Below, in pieces: positions 25,419-34,614 of a stretch of DNA of 64,000 nucleotides. The stretch's first letter is position 1. The number at the start of each line of letters is the position of its first letter. The notes beneath the pieces are model-generated. The model saw only the letters and a program-made list of their open reading frames with translations. It searched no databases and was not told the origin of the DNA. The stretch is from contig NZ_LMJJ01000003.1 of assembly GCF_001429285.1 (NCBI RefSeq), positions 198,641 to 262,640 of the forward strand. Reading direction: 5' to 3'. This DNA is from Ensifer sp. Root278. Its GTDB lineage: Bacteria > Pseudomonadota > Alphaproteobacteria > Rhizobiales > Rhizobiaceae. The position numbers were made by a program, and so were the translations under genes.

Positions 25419-25744
25419 TAAAAATTTGCAAACCGAATGACAATGGGCGCCACGCAGATCGCGGGCGAAGGCGATGGCGCACCGGTTGACGTCCCGGATC
25501 CCAGCGTCGTCGCGCCCGAACTTTCGGCCCCCAGCCGCCATTGGCGCCCAGGTCGGCGTGTCACAAAGCCCCGACTCGCGACCTGAGCCAAGTCGAAATA
25601 CGAAACCGCGTAGCGCCGCAGCATCTCGCGCCCCTCTGGGCTGTCGAGCAGGACGAGGGAGGCGAACAGCGGCATTTCGGCGCCGGTGCGGTCTCCCTCA
25701 AGATCTTCTTTGTGTGGCTTCGGGGGAACTCCCGTCTGTCGCAT
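25418..25744 (-). CDS. Hypothetical protein, coupled to the following gene
   Basis: The frame gives a protein of 108 residues from the ATG at 25744; an ATG at 25795 would overlap the divergent gene. Residues around SLVLLDSPEGREMLRRYAVS form two amphipathic helices, and the tail is low-complexity (GATTLGSGTSTGAPSPSP). No family is recognised. The main support is the TAATG coupling with the gene at 25011 and the absence of another gene in this stretch. Confidence 0.35.
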   Translation of the reverse strand: MRQTGVPPKPHKEDLEGDRTGAEMPLFASLVLLDSPEGREMLRRYAVSYFDLAQVASRGFVTRRPGRQWRLGAESSGATTLGSGTSTGAPSPSPAICVAPIVIRFANF

Positions 25745-25788
25745 GAGTTTCACTAGGATCGAGTGGCGGCAAAAGGAGAGAAAGCCCG

Positions 25789-26157
25789 ATGACAAATATT
25801 AAAGCCAGGGGATTTGAGAGCCCATCGCATTTGCGGGAGCACCTGGACGAGCTTGAGCAGGAAAGTCCCGCCGAAGATCCCTCGGTGGCAGAAGCCGTTC
25901 TTTCCCCTGCGGAAGAGATCGCGGAGTTGCGCGGCGTGGTCGCAGAGCTCCACGCTCGGTTGGTAGCAATCCGTGAACAGACGGATGGGATAGATACGCC
26001 TCGATCGCGCGGCGTCCTTCACTCCTGGCTGAGGATTGTCGTCACGGCTGCGACCTCCTTTGTTCTCGCGCGTCTGGTACAGGAGTTTCGTCTCGGCGCG
26101 CCGGGGGCCGCGGCGGTACCGTTGCTCACCGCGCAACTAGACCGCAGGTTATGGTGA
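25789..26157 (+). CDS. Small coiled-coil protein with a membrane-like segment
   Basis: The 122-residue protein follows a good ribosome site (AAAGGAGAG). Residues about 35-65 are a coiled coil (AEEIAELRGVVAELHARLVAIREQ), and residues about 80-96 are hydrophobic (LRIVVTAATSFVLARLV), perhaps a single membrane anchor. It opens a run of small proteins with C-terminal or central heptad repeats. I cannot assign a function. Confidence 0.6.
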   Translation: MTNIKARGFESPSHLREHLDELEQESPAEDPSVAEAVLSPAEEIAELRGVVAELHARLVAIREQTDGIDTPRSRGVLHSWLRIVVTAATSFVLARLVQEFRLGAPGAAAVPLLTAQLDRRLW

Positions 26158-26247
26158 GTCACTTACGCGTTTCCGGTCCGATTGGTCTCATCGACTCTGC
26201 TCTGTCCGCGTTTGAAATAAGACTGCTAGTTGAAGAGGGAACAACTC

Positions 26248-26661
26248 ATGGCAGACGAGAACAATATCGAGACCGTCGAGACGACGACCCCGGCAGAAAT
26301 TGCGCCGGCGAAGAAACGCCGGGGGCCAAGGGCGAAGAACGTCGCTACGGAAGCAACCGCCGAGACCGCTCCGACGGCAGATGGTGCCAAGGCGGGAAGG
26401 GGACGCCGGAAGAATGCCTCGAGGTCGGCCGACGACGTGGCCTTGGTCGAGACCGTCGGCAAGACCCGGGCAAAGAAAGCAGCCAAGGGCGCCGGTAAAA
26501 CCTCAGCTCAGAAGCAAGCCACCCCAGTGGTAGCTCCGGTTCTTGATGACATTACGGACCTGCTTCAGCTCGAAGAAGAGAATGCGCGCTTGCGCAAGAC
26601 GCTGGCCGAGAAACTGCGGGCCGAAAACGCGGATCTACGCAAGCGCCTTGATCTTGCCTGA
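26248..26661 (+). CDS. SyrB-like small regulatory protein
   Basis: The 137-residue protein resembles SyrB of Sinorhizobium meliloti, linked there to control of exopolysaccharide and nodulation regulators. It has an acidic start (MADENN), a long low-complexity, Lys/Ala/Arg-rich middle (KKRRGPRAKN, RGRRKNASRS) and a C-terminal leucine-heptad helix (RLRKTLAEKLRAENADLRKR). The basic middle may bind nucleic acid and the helix may mediate pairing. ATG 26248 follows GAGGGAAC. A related protein is encoded 109 bases downstream. Homology is by recognition of pattern, not by search. Confidence 0.7.
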   Translation: MADENNIETVETTTPAEIAPAKKRRGPRAKNVATEATAETAPTADGAKAGRGRRKNASRSADDVALVETVGKTRAKKAAKGAGKTSAQKQATPVVAPVLDDITDLLQLEEENARLRKTLAEKLRAENADLRKRLDLA

Positions 26662-26769
26662 TCCCCGGTGCTGGCCGATTGGAGTTCGCGATCGGCCCCC
26701 TCCCTCATTTTGGTTGCCGAGCGGCCTCGCAATGGGTGCCGGTGCGAGCGGTTGAGCTGAGGGCGCACG

Positions 26770-27318
26770 ATGAAGTCACCCTGGAAATATTTGATTGAAC
26801 TGGCGTCGCTTGGCCGGACAGCCAAGGAGTCTGCGAGCCCGCCGGAGGCCGAGATTGCGAAGCAGAACAGACTATCCGCAGCTCCGGAAGAAGGCACTCC
26901 GGCACCCTTGGATCGGGCGGAAGGTGCTGCAACCCCGACAGCTGACGCGTCGAGCCGGACGGCAGACCTGACCGGGAACGTTGTTGACCCAGTTGAGATA
27001 ATCGAGCAGGTGGCTGCGGCCATCAGGGTCGACCGGCCTCGCGCCGTCGATCACGCCTCGGAAGGCGCACCATCGGCCCAGCGGCGCCCGCAGACAGTCC
27101 CGCGGCGCGTCAGGAAGACAGGCGCCAGACCCGTTGCTGTGGCTGAAGACATCCGCCCCCGAGAGGCGCCCTGGGATGTGCGGTCGCCGCCGACGTTGTC
27201 CGAGGAAGTTGCTGCTCTGGATGAAGAGGTCCGGCAGCTGAGACGGCAGCTTACAGAAAAACTGCGTTTGCAGAACAAGCAGCTTGAAAGATTGCTATCG
27301 CGGTTTGGCGCATCGTGA
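26770..27318 (+). CDS. SyrB-related protein with C-terminal heptad helix
   Basis: The 182-residue protein starts MKSPWKYLIELASLGR and has a long Ala/Pro/Arg-rich middle. It ends with LDEEVRQLRRQL followed by TEKLRLQNKQLERLL, clearly akin to the end of the SyrB-like protein just upstream. A segment near residues 72-82 (VDPVEIIEQVAAAIR) is a predicted helix. It probably arose by duplication, with the C-terminal dimerisation helix kept and the middle diverged. Confidence 0.65.
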   Translation: MKSPWKYLIELASLGRTAKESASPPEAEIAKQNRLSAAPEEGTPAPLDRAEGAATPTADASSRTADLTGNVVDPVEIIEQVAAAIRVDRPRAVDHASEGAPSAQRRPQTVPRRVRKTGARPVAVAEDIRPREAPWDVRSPPTLSEEVAALDEEVRQLRRQLTEKLRLQNKQLERLLSRFGAS

Positions 27319-27414
27319 TCTGAGCGGCTTGCATCATTGACGCCCATCAGACCCGAAGGACGAGCAACGAATCCAACATCGAAGTCTCAAAGCAAGACCG
27401 CCCGTTTGCCCGCC

Positions 27415-27665
27415 ATGTCCTCCCTCCCCGCCTTTATCTCCGAATTGATCAGAGCCGCCAATGAGGTCGAGAAGCTGGCACCGAACGAAATGAGCCGTCT
27501 TCTTGACCAATCTGTCGACACGATCCGCGATATCCGTGAGCAGGCCGGACGGTTTGGTAGTCGGCGCGCGCGGGACGTTCTGATCGACTTGCAGGTGGCG
27601 TCGTCGCGCGCGACGCGGCGGACATCATCCGGGCGCTTCGGATCATGCAAGCCGGTCAGGAATGA
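27415..27665 (+). pseudogene. Frameshifted conserved small gene
   Basis: The first half reads MSSLPAFISELIRAANEVEK and LDQSVDTIRDIREQAG in one frame, and the second half reads AADIIRALRIMQAGQE and a stop in another. Joined, they match a small helical protein found near SyrB-like genes in rhizobia. The switch of frame (-1 or +2) lies between 27561 and 27600, since the second frame has a stop at 27558. It is therefore a pseudogene unless programmed slippage or a sequencing error is involved. Confidence 0.55.
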
Positions 27666-27811
27666 GATGAAGCACCGTCTCGATCCAGGATTCAAGCGCT
27701 TAATTACCGGCTCATGCAGCCGATCGAACTTGGGGAGGTTGCTCAAGTATCAAGCCGCGTTTGTCGGAAGGCCATTGAGGCCGAAAGCGAAATTTGACAA
27801 CCTCGATTGCC

Positions 27812-28339
27812 ATGAAGTCAGCGAAGCCAGGCGTTAGGCCCGATGCGGGCAAATCAGAGACGTTGCTCCAGCAGCTCGCTCAAACCCCGGATGCCCTTTT
27901 TGGGAAAGGTTTTGGCCAGCAGTACGGTGCCTTGTGTTTTCGCTACAAGGAAGACCGTTCCGAGATCGAAATCCTGGTAGTTACCTCGCGCGGAAGCCGA
28001 CGATGGGTCATTCCCAAGGGATGGCCGATGAAGGGCAAGAAGCCCTACGAGGCGGCTGCCGTCGAAGCATGGGAAGAAGCCGGTGTGCGTGGTCGGGTAA
28101 AAAAGGATCCGGTCGGCCGCTACACCTACCTAAAGGAACTTAGCGAAGGCAATGTCACTCCCTGCATTGTGGAGCTGTTCCAGATTGAAGTGACTGAAAT
28201 CAGCCCCAATTTCAAAGAGCGAGGGCAGCGCGTTCTCGACTGGCTCAGTCCAAGTGAGGCGGCTCGGCGCGTGCGCGAAATCGAGCTGAAATCCTTGCTG
28301 ATCAGCTTCAAGCCAGATCTGAGAAAACGCCGGGGCTGA
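27812..28339 (+). CDS. Nudix hydrolase
   Basis: The 175-residue protein has a Nudix domain at about residues 35-160. The box region WVIPKGWPMKGKKPYEAAAV is followed by EAWEEAGV, where the EE pair would bind the metal. The KGWP start resembles the diphosphoinositol polyphosphate and dinucleotide polyphosphate hydrolase group. The Arg of the usual RExxEE is not in its normal place, as in some relatives. ATG 27812 is preferred to a TTG 18 bases upstream. It is the last gene before repeat copy 2. Confidence 0.85.
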   Translation: MKSAKPGVRPDAGKSETLLQQLAQTPDALFGKGFGQQYGALCFRYKEDRSEIEILVVTSRGSRRWVIPKGWPMKGKKPYEAAAVEAWEEAGVRGRVKKDPVGRYTYLKELSEGNVTPCIVELFQIEVTEISPNFKERGQRVLDWLSPSEAARRVREIELKSLLISFKPDLRKRRG

Positions 28340-28549
28340 CATTTTCACGATCGATAGGTCGCGTTTCCCAACACAGGGGACCGGATGTGGTGAGCCAAAC
28401 CGATGGACGAACGCTAGTTTCTGGGATCATGAAACCCAATCCGTCGCTTCTGTAGGAACGTGGTGCGGCCGGGTAGGTTCGCCGGTGTCGATATCCAGTG
28501 CTGCCCTGGTTTCCAGGCTTTTGGGGCAGCGGTTTCCCTATGTTCCGGT

Positions 28550-28587
28550 TTTGTGCGTTCAGGATCGCATAATGTATCGAGCGGAAC
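28550..28587 (+). repeat. Cassette-boundary repeat, copy 2 (dif-like core)
   Basis: The identical 17-base core is at 28563-28579, with TTTG 13 bases before and GGAA four bases after. Outer bases also form an inverted repeat, GTTCCG and CGGAAC. It lies between the Nudix gene and the D-serine dehydratase gene. The 294 bases between those two genes hold nothing else recognisable apart from hairpins. Confidence 0.85.
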
Positions 28588-28606
28588 CCGCGCACCGGCG
28601 CGGGTT
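28585..28606 (-). terminator. GC-rich hairpin after dsdA
   Basis: AACCCGCGC (28585-28593) pairs perfectly with 28598-28606 across a 4-base loop, 28 bases after the dsdA stop on the minus strand. There is no T tract. It touches the right edge of repeat copy 2. Confidence 0.5.
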
Positions 28607-28633
28607 GCTTGGGGCGATGTACCTTAGTTGAAG

Positions 28634-29992
28634 TTAGTACCCCAGCGCTCCCGGTTGCCGAAGAAAGGCTTGAAACTGTTCCTCGGGAACGTACGAGCCT
28701 CCCGTCGTCCAAAGAACGTGGGTGGCCTTCGCCATCTTGCCGCCGAGGCCGTGTTTATCCTGGAACCTCTGGCCCTCCTTGTGGCCGACCAGAAACCGTG
28801 GTCCTAAAAGAGCCGCTGCAGCCGACGGCTCCAACCTTTGGCCCTGTGCAATCCATGCCGTCTGAACCAGCTTGAGCAGTTCGTCGTCAGCGACGGTGAA
28901 GACACCCGCGAGCATTTCGCGCATCACTGTCGCCACAAAAGCGGACATTCGGGCGACAGCCATGCCATCGGCTTCCGTCTTGTTCGTCAGCCCAACGTCA
29001 TAGACCGAAACCAATTCCTGCGAGCCGGACATCATGTGGACGAGGGCACATGGCGACTGCAAAGGTTCGACGAAGAAAGCATGCACATTGTCGCCGAAGA
29101 TCGCCTTGGCCCCGAATGCCACGCCGCCGGGCGCGCCACCGATGCCGCAGGGCAGATAGAGGAACAGTGGATTGTCGGCATCGACCTTGATCCCGCGTTC
29201 GTCCAGTTGCTCCGCCAGCTCCGATGCAGCCGCGCTGTAGCCCAGGAATAGATGTTTGGACTGCTCGTCATCGACAAAATAGATGGTTGGATCGGCGTCG
29301 GCGATGTCGCGGGCGTTCTCGACGGCAGTCGTGTAGTCCGCTTCGTGCTGAATGACCTCGACGCCAAGTTTCCGGAGACGCTCGACCTTCCAGACCTTGG
29401 CGTCCGAAGACATGTGCACGGTCGCCTTGAAACCGAGAGAACGTGCGGCGATCCCGACACTCAGGCCCAGATTGCCCGTGCTGCCGACAGCAACGGTGTA
29501 TTTCGAGAAGAACATCCGGACTTCATCGGTAGCCAGCTTGCGGATGTCCTCTCCGTCCGCAAGCAACCCGTTTTCACGCGCCAGGCCCTCGGCAAACAGG
29601 AAGACTTCGTAGACGCCGCCGCGTGCTTTAATCGAACCAGCGACGGGCAAGTGGCTGTCAGCCTTGATGAACACATTTCCGAACTCTCGCGTGCCGTAGC
29701 CGAGCGCCTCGCGGAGTTCCTTGAGTTCGACCAGTTCGGAACGGATTGCACCCTCAGTGGCTTTAAGTTCCGGGAAGCACTTGGCGAGGAGGGGGGCAAG
29801 GCGCTGCCAGTTCGAGCGAGCCTGATCAACGTCGGTCGTCGAAATCGGCAGGTCCGGGGACTCGATCGCCTGCTGTCGATACAGTGGATTGAGCCAAAGC
29901 GTAGGGCGGGCAGCGAGGACGTCGTCGCGAGCGGGCTCGGCAGGCAGAATTGCGTTCATGTCAATTTCCAATGTTTCCGTGGAGCGGGACAT
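28634..29992 (-). CDS. dsdA: D-serine dehydratase (D-serine ammonia-lyase)
   Basis: The 452-residue enzyme is a PLP-dependent lyase that converts D-serine to pyruvate and ammonia. It follows E. coli DsdA closely: SHLPVAGSIKARGG contains the PLP lysine (K122), VGSTGNLGLSVGIAAR is the phosphate-binding loop, and LFLYLPCGIGGAPGGVAFG and HVLWTTGGSYVPEE are conserved. The start at 29992 has a GGGGGGAG ribosome site. It lies 12 bases after the ATPase gene of an amino-acid importer and is thus the last gene of that operon, so the importer probably brings in D-serine or serine. Confidence 0.95.
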   Translation of the reverse strand: MSRSTETLEIDMNAILPAEPARDDVLAARPTLWLNPLYRQQAIESPDLPISTTDVDQARSNWQRLAPLLAKCFPELKATEGAIRSELVELKELREALGYGTREFGNVFIKADSHLPVAGSIKARGGVYEVFLFAEGLARENGLLADGEDIRKLATDEVRMFFSKYTVAVGSTGNLGLSVGIAARSLGFKATVHMSSDAKVWKVERLRKLGVEVIQHEADYTTAVENARDIADADPTIYFVDDEQSKHLFLGYSAAASELAEQLDERGIKVDADNPLFLYLPCGIGGAPGGVAFGAKAIFGDNVHAFFVEPLQSPCALVHMMSGSQELVSVYDVGLTNKTEADGMAVARMSAFVATVMREMLAGVFTVADDELLKLVQTAWIAQGQRLEPSAAAALLGPRFLVGHKEGQRFQDKHGLGGKMAKATHVLWTTGGSYVPEEQFQAFLRQPGALGY

Positions 29993-30004
29993 ACGGCTCC
30001 CCCC

Positions 30005-30763
30005 TCAGTGCTTAAGGACACGCGCAAGGAAGGAGCGCGCGCGATCGTTCTTGGGATTGTCAAAGAATTCGTCGGGCTTGCCGATCTCGAGGATTGATCC
30101 CTGGTCGATGTAGACCACGCGGTCAGCCACTTCCCGTGCGAAACCCATCTCGTGCGTCACGACCATCATCGTCATGCCGGAGGAGGCAAGCTCGCGCATG
30201 ACATCGAGGACTTCGCCGACCATTTCCGGGTCGAGTGCGCTGGTGGGCTCGTCGAACAGCATCAGGTGCGGTTCCATTGCCAGCGAGCGGGCGATTGCCA
30301 CGCGCTGCTGCTGGCCGCCGGACAGTTGCCCGGGATACTTGTTAGCATGCGCTCTCAGCCCGACGCGGTCGAGAAGTTTCATCGCCGTCGCCTCGGCTTC
30401 TTCGCGCGACTTCTTGCGCACGCGCATCGGAGCGATAGTGATGTTGTCGAGCACGGTCTTGTGCGGAAAAAGACCGAACTGCTGGAACACCATGCCAACG
30501 CCCTTGCGGATCTGAGCCAGTTCGCGCTCACCGCCAAGTCTCCGGTCCGCCTCGACCGGCATCTCGAAGCCGTCCACGACGAGGCGGCCGTGCTGATACA
30601 TCTCAAGACCATTGACGCATCGGATCAGTGTCGACTTGCCGGATCCGCTGGCTCCGAGGATGACCATGACTTCACCCCGGGTGACGGCCAGGTCAATGTC
30701 CTTGAGCACATGGTGAGTGCCGTAGAACTTGTTCATGCTCTTCATTTCGACGATGGCGTTCAT
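30005..30763 (-). CDS. Polar amino-acid ABC transporter ATPase, AapP-like
   Basis: The 252-residue ATPase belongs to the GlnQ/AapP group of amino-acid importers. Walker A is GASGSGKS, the signature [16 protein letters not shown], and Walker [16 protein letters not shown]. The ATG at 30763 follows GGAGACAC; the longer upstream frame is not used. It drives the two-permease channel encoded next and shares the operon with dsdA downstream. Confidence 0.95.
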   Translation of the reverse strand: MNAIVEMKSMNKFYGTHHVLKDIDLAVTRGEVMVILGASGSGKSTLIRCVNGLEMYQHGRLVVDGFEMPVEADRRLGGERELAQIRKGVGMVFQQFGLFPHKTVLDNITIAPMRVRKKSREEAEATAMKLLDRVGLRAHANKYPGQLSGGQQQRVAIARSLAMEPHLMLFDEPTSALDPEMVGEVLDVMRELASSGMTMMVVTHEMGFAREVADRVVYIDQGSILEIGKPDEFFDNPKNDRARSFLARVLKH

Positions 30764-30788
30764 CGTTGTGTCTCCGTTGTTCATCGGA

Positions 30789-31913
30789 TCAGCGGGTGCC
30801 AGTTGCCATGTGGTCTTCGAGTTTTCTTGCCGCATAGGTGATCATCGAGCCGATCACGAAGTAGGTAACGAGAAGGAACGAGAGGACTTCGAACGTCCGG
30901 TCGCCGTACTGCGGGTTCGCGAGGATCATCTGCCCGGCGCGCAGGAAGTCCGTGAGGCCGATGATGAACACCAGCGGTGCCGAGTTGAAGATGTCGAGCA
31001 CGTTGCCGACCAACGGGGCGACGACAACCCGTAGCGCCTGCGGCAAGACGATGGAGCGGTTGATATCGAACTCGCTCATGCCAAGAGAACGCGCTGCTTC
31101 GGTCTGCGCCCGTGGCACTGCTTGAAGGCCGCTTCGAACGTATTCGGCCACGTAGGCCGAGTAGAATATCGTGAAGCCGATCATGCCACGCGCGACGTCG
31201 GCCAATCCCCACTGGGGCTCCAATACCGGCATCAGGATCCAGATCCAGTAGACGACCAGGATCAGAGGGACCGAACGCATCACTTCGATGTACCAGGTGC
31301 AGATGATCCTCAGGCTCGACAGGCGGCTCTGGCGACCGAAGGCAAGAAGGATTCCGATCGGCAGGGAAAGAACCGATGTTACGAGCGTAAGGAGCACGCT
31401 GAGCAGCAATCCACCCCAAAGTCCGACGCCAGGAGGGGCCATGACGGCCACGATAACGATGAACCCTGTAAACGCGGCGGCCGGAAGGACCTTTCGGGTC
31501 AAAGGCACATAGGATGTCAGTGCCCAGCCAAGTATGGTCGATGCGATGATGCCGGTGGCGGGCAGTGCGTTTTCGAGACCGCCATCCACGATCAGCAGCA
31601 GAACCGGCACCAGCAGAAGAACGAGGCCGTGGTGCGGCTTGAAACAAAAGACACAGCCGAGGCCCGCCCCGAGGATTGCGCCGATGATTGCCGAAGCAGT
31701 CCAGGCACGCCACGCCTGGTCTGCCGGAAACACGCCGATCATGAGAACCCGAAGGCTCTGCACGACGATGTCCCACTTCGCTGACGCAAATGCCCAGTCG
31801 GTTATTGTGTAGGCGAGCCAGAGGACGCCCGGAATGACAAGCAGGGACAGGACGACGTCCAAGGGCTTGCCGAAAAGGTTGTGACGGGTCCACTTGATTG
31901 AGGTGGCGATCAT
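30789..31913 (-). CDS. Amino-acid ABC transporter permease, AapM-like
   Basis: This 374-residue inner-membrane protein has about eight hydrophobic helices and the EAA loop [19 protein letters not shown] near residues 275-295. The long N-terminal part before the conserved permease domain is typical of AapM of rhizobia rather than of shorter HisM-type permeases. Its start overlaps the end of the AapQ-like gene by four bases, so the pair is co-translated. Confidence 0.93.
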   Translation of the reverse strand: MIATSIKWTRHNLFGKPLDVVLSLLVIPGVLWLAYTITDWAFASAKWDIVVQSLRVLMIGVFPADQAWRAWTASAIIGAILGAGLGCVFCFKPHHGLVLLLVPVLLLIVDGGLENALPATGIIASTILGWALTSYVPLTRKVLPAAAFTGFIVIVAVMAPPGVGLWGGLLLSVLLTLVTSVLSLPIGILLAFGRQSRLSSLRIICTWYIEVMRSVPLILVVYWIWILMPVLEPQWGLADVARGMIGFTIFYSAYVAEYVRSGLQAVPRAQTEAARSLGMSEFDINRSIVLPQALRVVVAPLVGNVLDIFNSAPLVFIIGLTDFLRAGQMILANPQYGDRTFEVLSFLLVTYFVIGSMITYAARKLEDHMATGTR

Positions 31914-33121
31914 CGCGGAACTCCCGTTGGATTCAGACGGCGGTTTGCCCAGTAGACGAGCGTGCTGATGATCCAGCTCAGGATCAGATAGGATGCCATC
32001 ACGATGATGATGCCTTCGAGGCTATGGCCTGTCTGGTTGGCGATCGTCCCGTAGATGTTGAAGAGATCGGGATAGCCGACAGCGATGCCCAGCGCCGTGT
32101 TCTTCGTCAGGCTTATGTACTGGTTGCCGAAGGACGGCAGGACCACGCGAAACACCTGGGGAAGCACGATGTCGTTCACGGTGTACCGTCGGCTCAGTCC
32201 GAGTGACGCTGCGGCCTCCCATTGAGACTTGGGGAGCGCGTCGATAGCACCTCGGACAGTCTCGGCGATGAACGACGCGCTGTTCACGACGATCGCAAGG
32301 AGGAGAGCCGCCATTTCCGGGCTGATGCTGGTGCCGCCACTGGCCTTGAATTTGTTGGCAACCGGGAAGTTCAGTTCTACGCCGCCCCTGACGAAGAGAA
32401 GTGCGAAGCAGATGACGGCTGCAGGAACGCAGACGCGGCGCATGCCCTTGATGGGATCGAAGATGGCTCCGACAGCGGAAACCAGAATGAGTGTGGCCAG
32501 GGCAATCGAAAGGATGGAAACGCCGCCGACCCATGAAAGTGCAGGGACGTAGACGCCTTGCTGGCTAACGATCAGACCGTACAAATGCGCGGCCGATGCC
32601 ATGGGCGGAAAGCGCAGGACGACAGCGAAATACCAGAATACGAGCTGGATCAGCAGCGGCGTGTTGCGTACGAATTCGACGATCCAGAAACAGAGATTGC
32701 GCACGACCCAGTTGGTCGAGAGGCGGCCGACCCCGAGCATCGTGCCGAGAACGGTGCTGAGGATGATCGCAAGGATCGCGATCTTCGCGGTATTGAAGAT
32801 GCCCGTGACGAAAGCCGAAGCAACGGTCATGTCGGGGGAAAAGAGCGTGAAGTCGGGAAGGAAGCTCTCGCCGGAGGTTAGAGTCCAGCCTTCACTGATG
32901 TCGAAGCCTGCCGTGTTCGCAAGGAACGAGAAACTGAACCGGATGCCCTTCTCCGCCAGTCCGGACTTGACCGCATAGGCCAGCATTCCGAGGAGCGCCA
33001 CGACGATGGCGATGACGCCAAATTGGATTGCCTCGTGTCGTATTCGGTTGCGCAGGCGCCGTGACTTCAGGTGATCATGGTCTACCATGCCGCGGACCGC
33101 ACTCGTTTCATGGATTGTCAT
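31910..33121 (-). CDS. Amino-acid ABC transporter permease, AapQ-like
   Basis: The 403-residue permease is the partner of AapM. It has an N-terminal helix (VIAIVVALLGMLAYAV), the characteristic early LANTAGFDISEG segment and a C-terminal EAA loop ASLGLSRRYTVNDIVLPQVF. The ATG at 33121 follows GGGAGCTGAAA. It lies 54 bases after the binding-protein gene. Together with 30005, 30789 and 33176 it completes a general amino-acid-type importer. Confidence 0.93.
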   Translation of the reverse strand: MTIHETSAVRGMVDHDHLKSRRLRNRIRHEAIQFGVIAIVVALLGMLAYAVKSGLAEKGIRFSFSFLANTAGFDISEGWTLTSGESFLPDFTLFSPDMTVASAFVTGIFNTAKIAILAIILSTVLGTMLGVGRLSTNWVVRNLCFWIVEFVRNTPLLIQLVFWYFAVVLRFPPMASAAHLYGLIVSQQGVYVPALSWVGGVSILSIALATLILVSAVGAIFDPIKGMRRVCVPAAVICFALLFVRGGVELNFPVANKFKASGGTSISPEMAALLLAIVVNSASFIAETVRGAIDALPKSQWEAAASLGLSRRYTVNDIVLPQVFRVVLPSFGNQYISLTKNTALGIAVGYPDLFNIYGTIANQTGHSLEGIIIVMASYLILSWIISTLVYWANRRLNPTGVPR

Positions 33122-33175
33122 TTTCAGCTCCCAGTACCGGAGGGCCGGAGCTTGAGCCCCGACCCTCGGCATGCA

Positions 33176-34207
33176 TCAGTTCCAGAGCGGGGAGTAGATT
33201 GCTCCACCCTGCGTCCAGAGCGCATTGGGCGTGCCCTTGCGATCAAGATACATCTTGGTCTTCGGGCCGAGATTGCGGTCGTAGACTTCGCCGTAGTTGC
33301 CGACGGCCTTGATCGCCTGAGCGATGAAGTCGTCCGAGAGACCGAAGTCCTTGCCATAGCCGCCATCGACACCCAGGAACTTCTGGACGAACGGGTCTTC
33401 GCTCTTGAGCTTCTCGGCGAGATTGGCCTGCGAGATGTCGGATTCTTCAGCCTGGAAGAGGCCATATTCAATCCAGCGCAGCGCGTTGCGCCACTTGGAG
33501 TCGTTGGCGATGACGAAGCCGCCGAACGGTGACTTATCCAGCGTGTCCGGGAGGATGAGATAGTCGGTGGGCGCAGGCGCGTTTCCGGCCCAGGCGGCGA
33601 GCGCGGACTTGTCGGTGCTCATTGCGTTGCAACGGCCGGAATTGAGTGCGGAGAAAAGCTTCTCCAGGTTTTCGTAGGTCAGGACCTTGGAGTCCTTCCA
33701 GCCACGCGCCTTGAAGGCCGCCGTCAGGACGGTCTCTGTCGCGGACCCCTGCGTTGTGCAGATCGTCGCGCCGTCGAGATCGCCGAATTCCTTGATCCCG
33801 GCGTCCGCCTTCACCATCAGTCCCGTGCCGTCGTAGAAGTTGATCGGAAGGAAGTCGATCGCGATGGATGATTCACGAGCCGGCTTGATCGTGGTGTGTG
33901 CGAAGACGACGTCGACTTGGCCCGTCAGCACGGCGTCAAATCGGCTCTTGTCGGTTACGGTGACGAACTTCACCTTGGACGCGTCGCCAAGGACTCCGGC
34001 CGCTACTGCCTTGCAGAAGTCGACGTCGAGACCCTCCATCTGGCCTGTCGTCGTATTGAGGTAGCCGAATCCCGGAGCGGTATTGTCCGTGCCGCAGTTC
34101 AGTACGTCGCGCTGTTTGACCGTATCCAGCACCGATGCGGATGCCTGGGCGGCACTGAATGCGACGGTTGCAAACACCCCAGCGGTCAGGATTTTCAATA
34201 GATTCAT
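33176..34207 (-). CDS. Amino-acid ABC transporter periplasmic binding protein, AapJ-like
   Basis: The 343-residue protein has a Sec signal (MNLLKILTAGVFATVAFSAA, cleaved near ASA-SV) and the AapJ-type solute-binding fold. Visible features are RDVLNCGTDNTAPGFG, GLDVDFCKAVAAGVLGD and AVGNYGEVYDRNLG. A GGGGAACC site precedes the ATG. It is the first gene of the operon binding protein, permease, permease, ATPase, dsdA. A ligand among serine-like amino acids is inferred from dsdA and the glyA cluster. Confidence 0.93.
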   Translation of the reverse strand: MNLLKILTAGVFATVAFSAAQASASVLDTVKQRDVLNCGTDNTAPGFGYLNTTTGQMEGLDVDFCKAVAAGVLGDASKVKFVTVTDKSRFDAVLTGQVDVVFAHTTIKPARESSIAIDFLPINFYDGTGLMVKADAGIKEFGDLDGATICTTQGSATETVLTAAFKARGWKDSKVLTYENLEKLFSALNSGRCNAMSTDKSALAAWAGNAPAPTDYLILPDTLDKSPFGGFVIANDSKWRNALRWIEYGLFQAEESDISQANLAEKLKSEDPFVQKFLGVDGGYGKDFGLSDDFIAQAIKAVGNYGEVYDRNLGPKTKMYLDRKGTPNALWTQGGAIYSPLWN

Positions 34208-34614
34208 CTTGGTTCCCCTTTCGGATCGCGATAGCGAAGGTGATGCCAAGCAATGAGGGTCGGCCTGATCGAAAGTTGGTCGGACGCTAGTGGCGTTGTC
34301 GCCATTCTGGTCGCGTCGTCCCGTTATTGGCCACGGTCGACGTGCGATCCTCGCTCCCAGTCCCATCAGTTGGCGTTAGGATCATAGGAAGCGGCTCAAT
34401 TCAAATATACTTAATTCTCCTTGATGGATACGTTAGCAAAACTGTTGCTTTCCGCCCTCCGACCCTCGATGGAGCGACGTTTCCCGACAACAGCATTGGC
34501 GGGGACAAGCGCAAGACGCGGAGACACGGAGGATGGGGCACACTTGAGGGCGTTGCGGGTGCGGCAAGGGCCTGGATAATGCGTCGTCTCAAGAGATGCC
34601 GCGAGGAGGTCGAA
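34208..34614. promoter_or_regulatory. Upstream region of the amino-acid importer operon
   Basis: These 407 bases contain no credible gene. The portion at about 34395-34450 is AT-rich (for example ATATACTTAATTCTCC) compared with its surroundings and could hold the promoter of the importer operon. No clear operator repeat was found. It also contains the end of the LysR transcription unit, but no convincing terminator. Confidence 0.4.
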
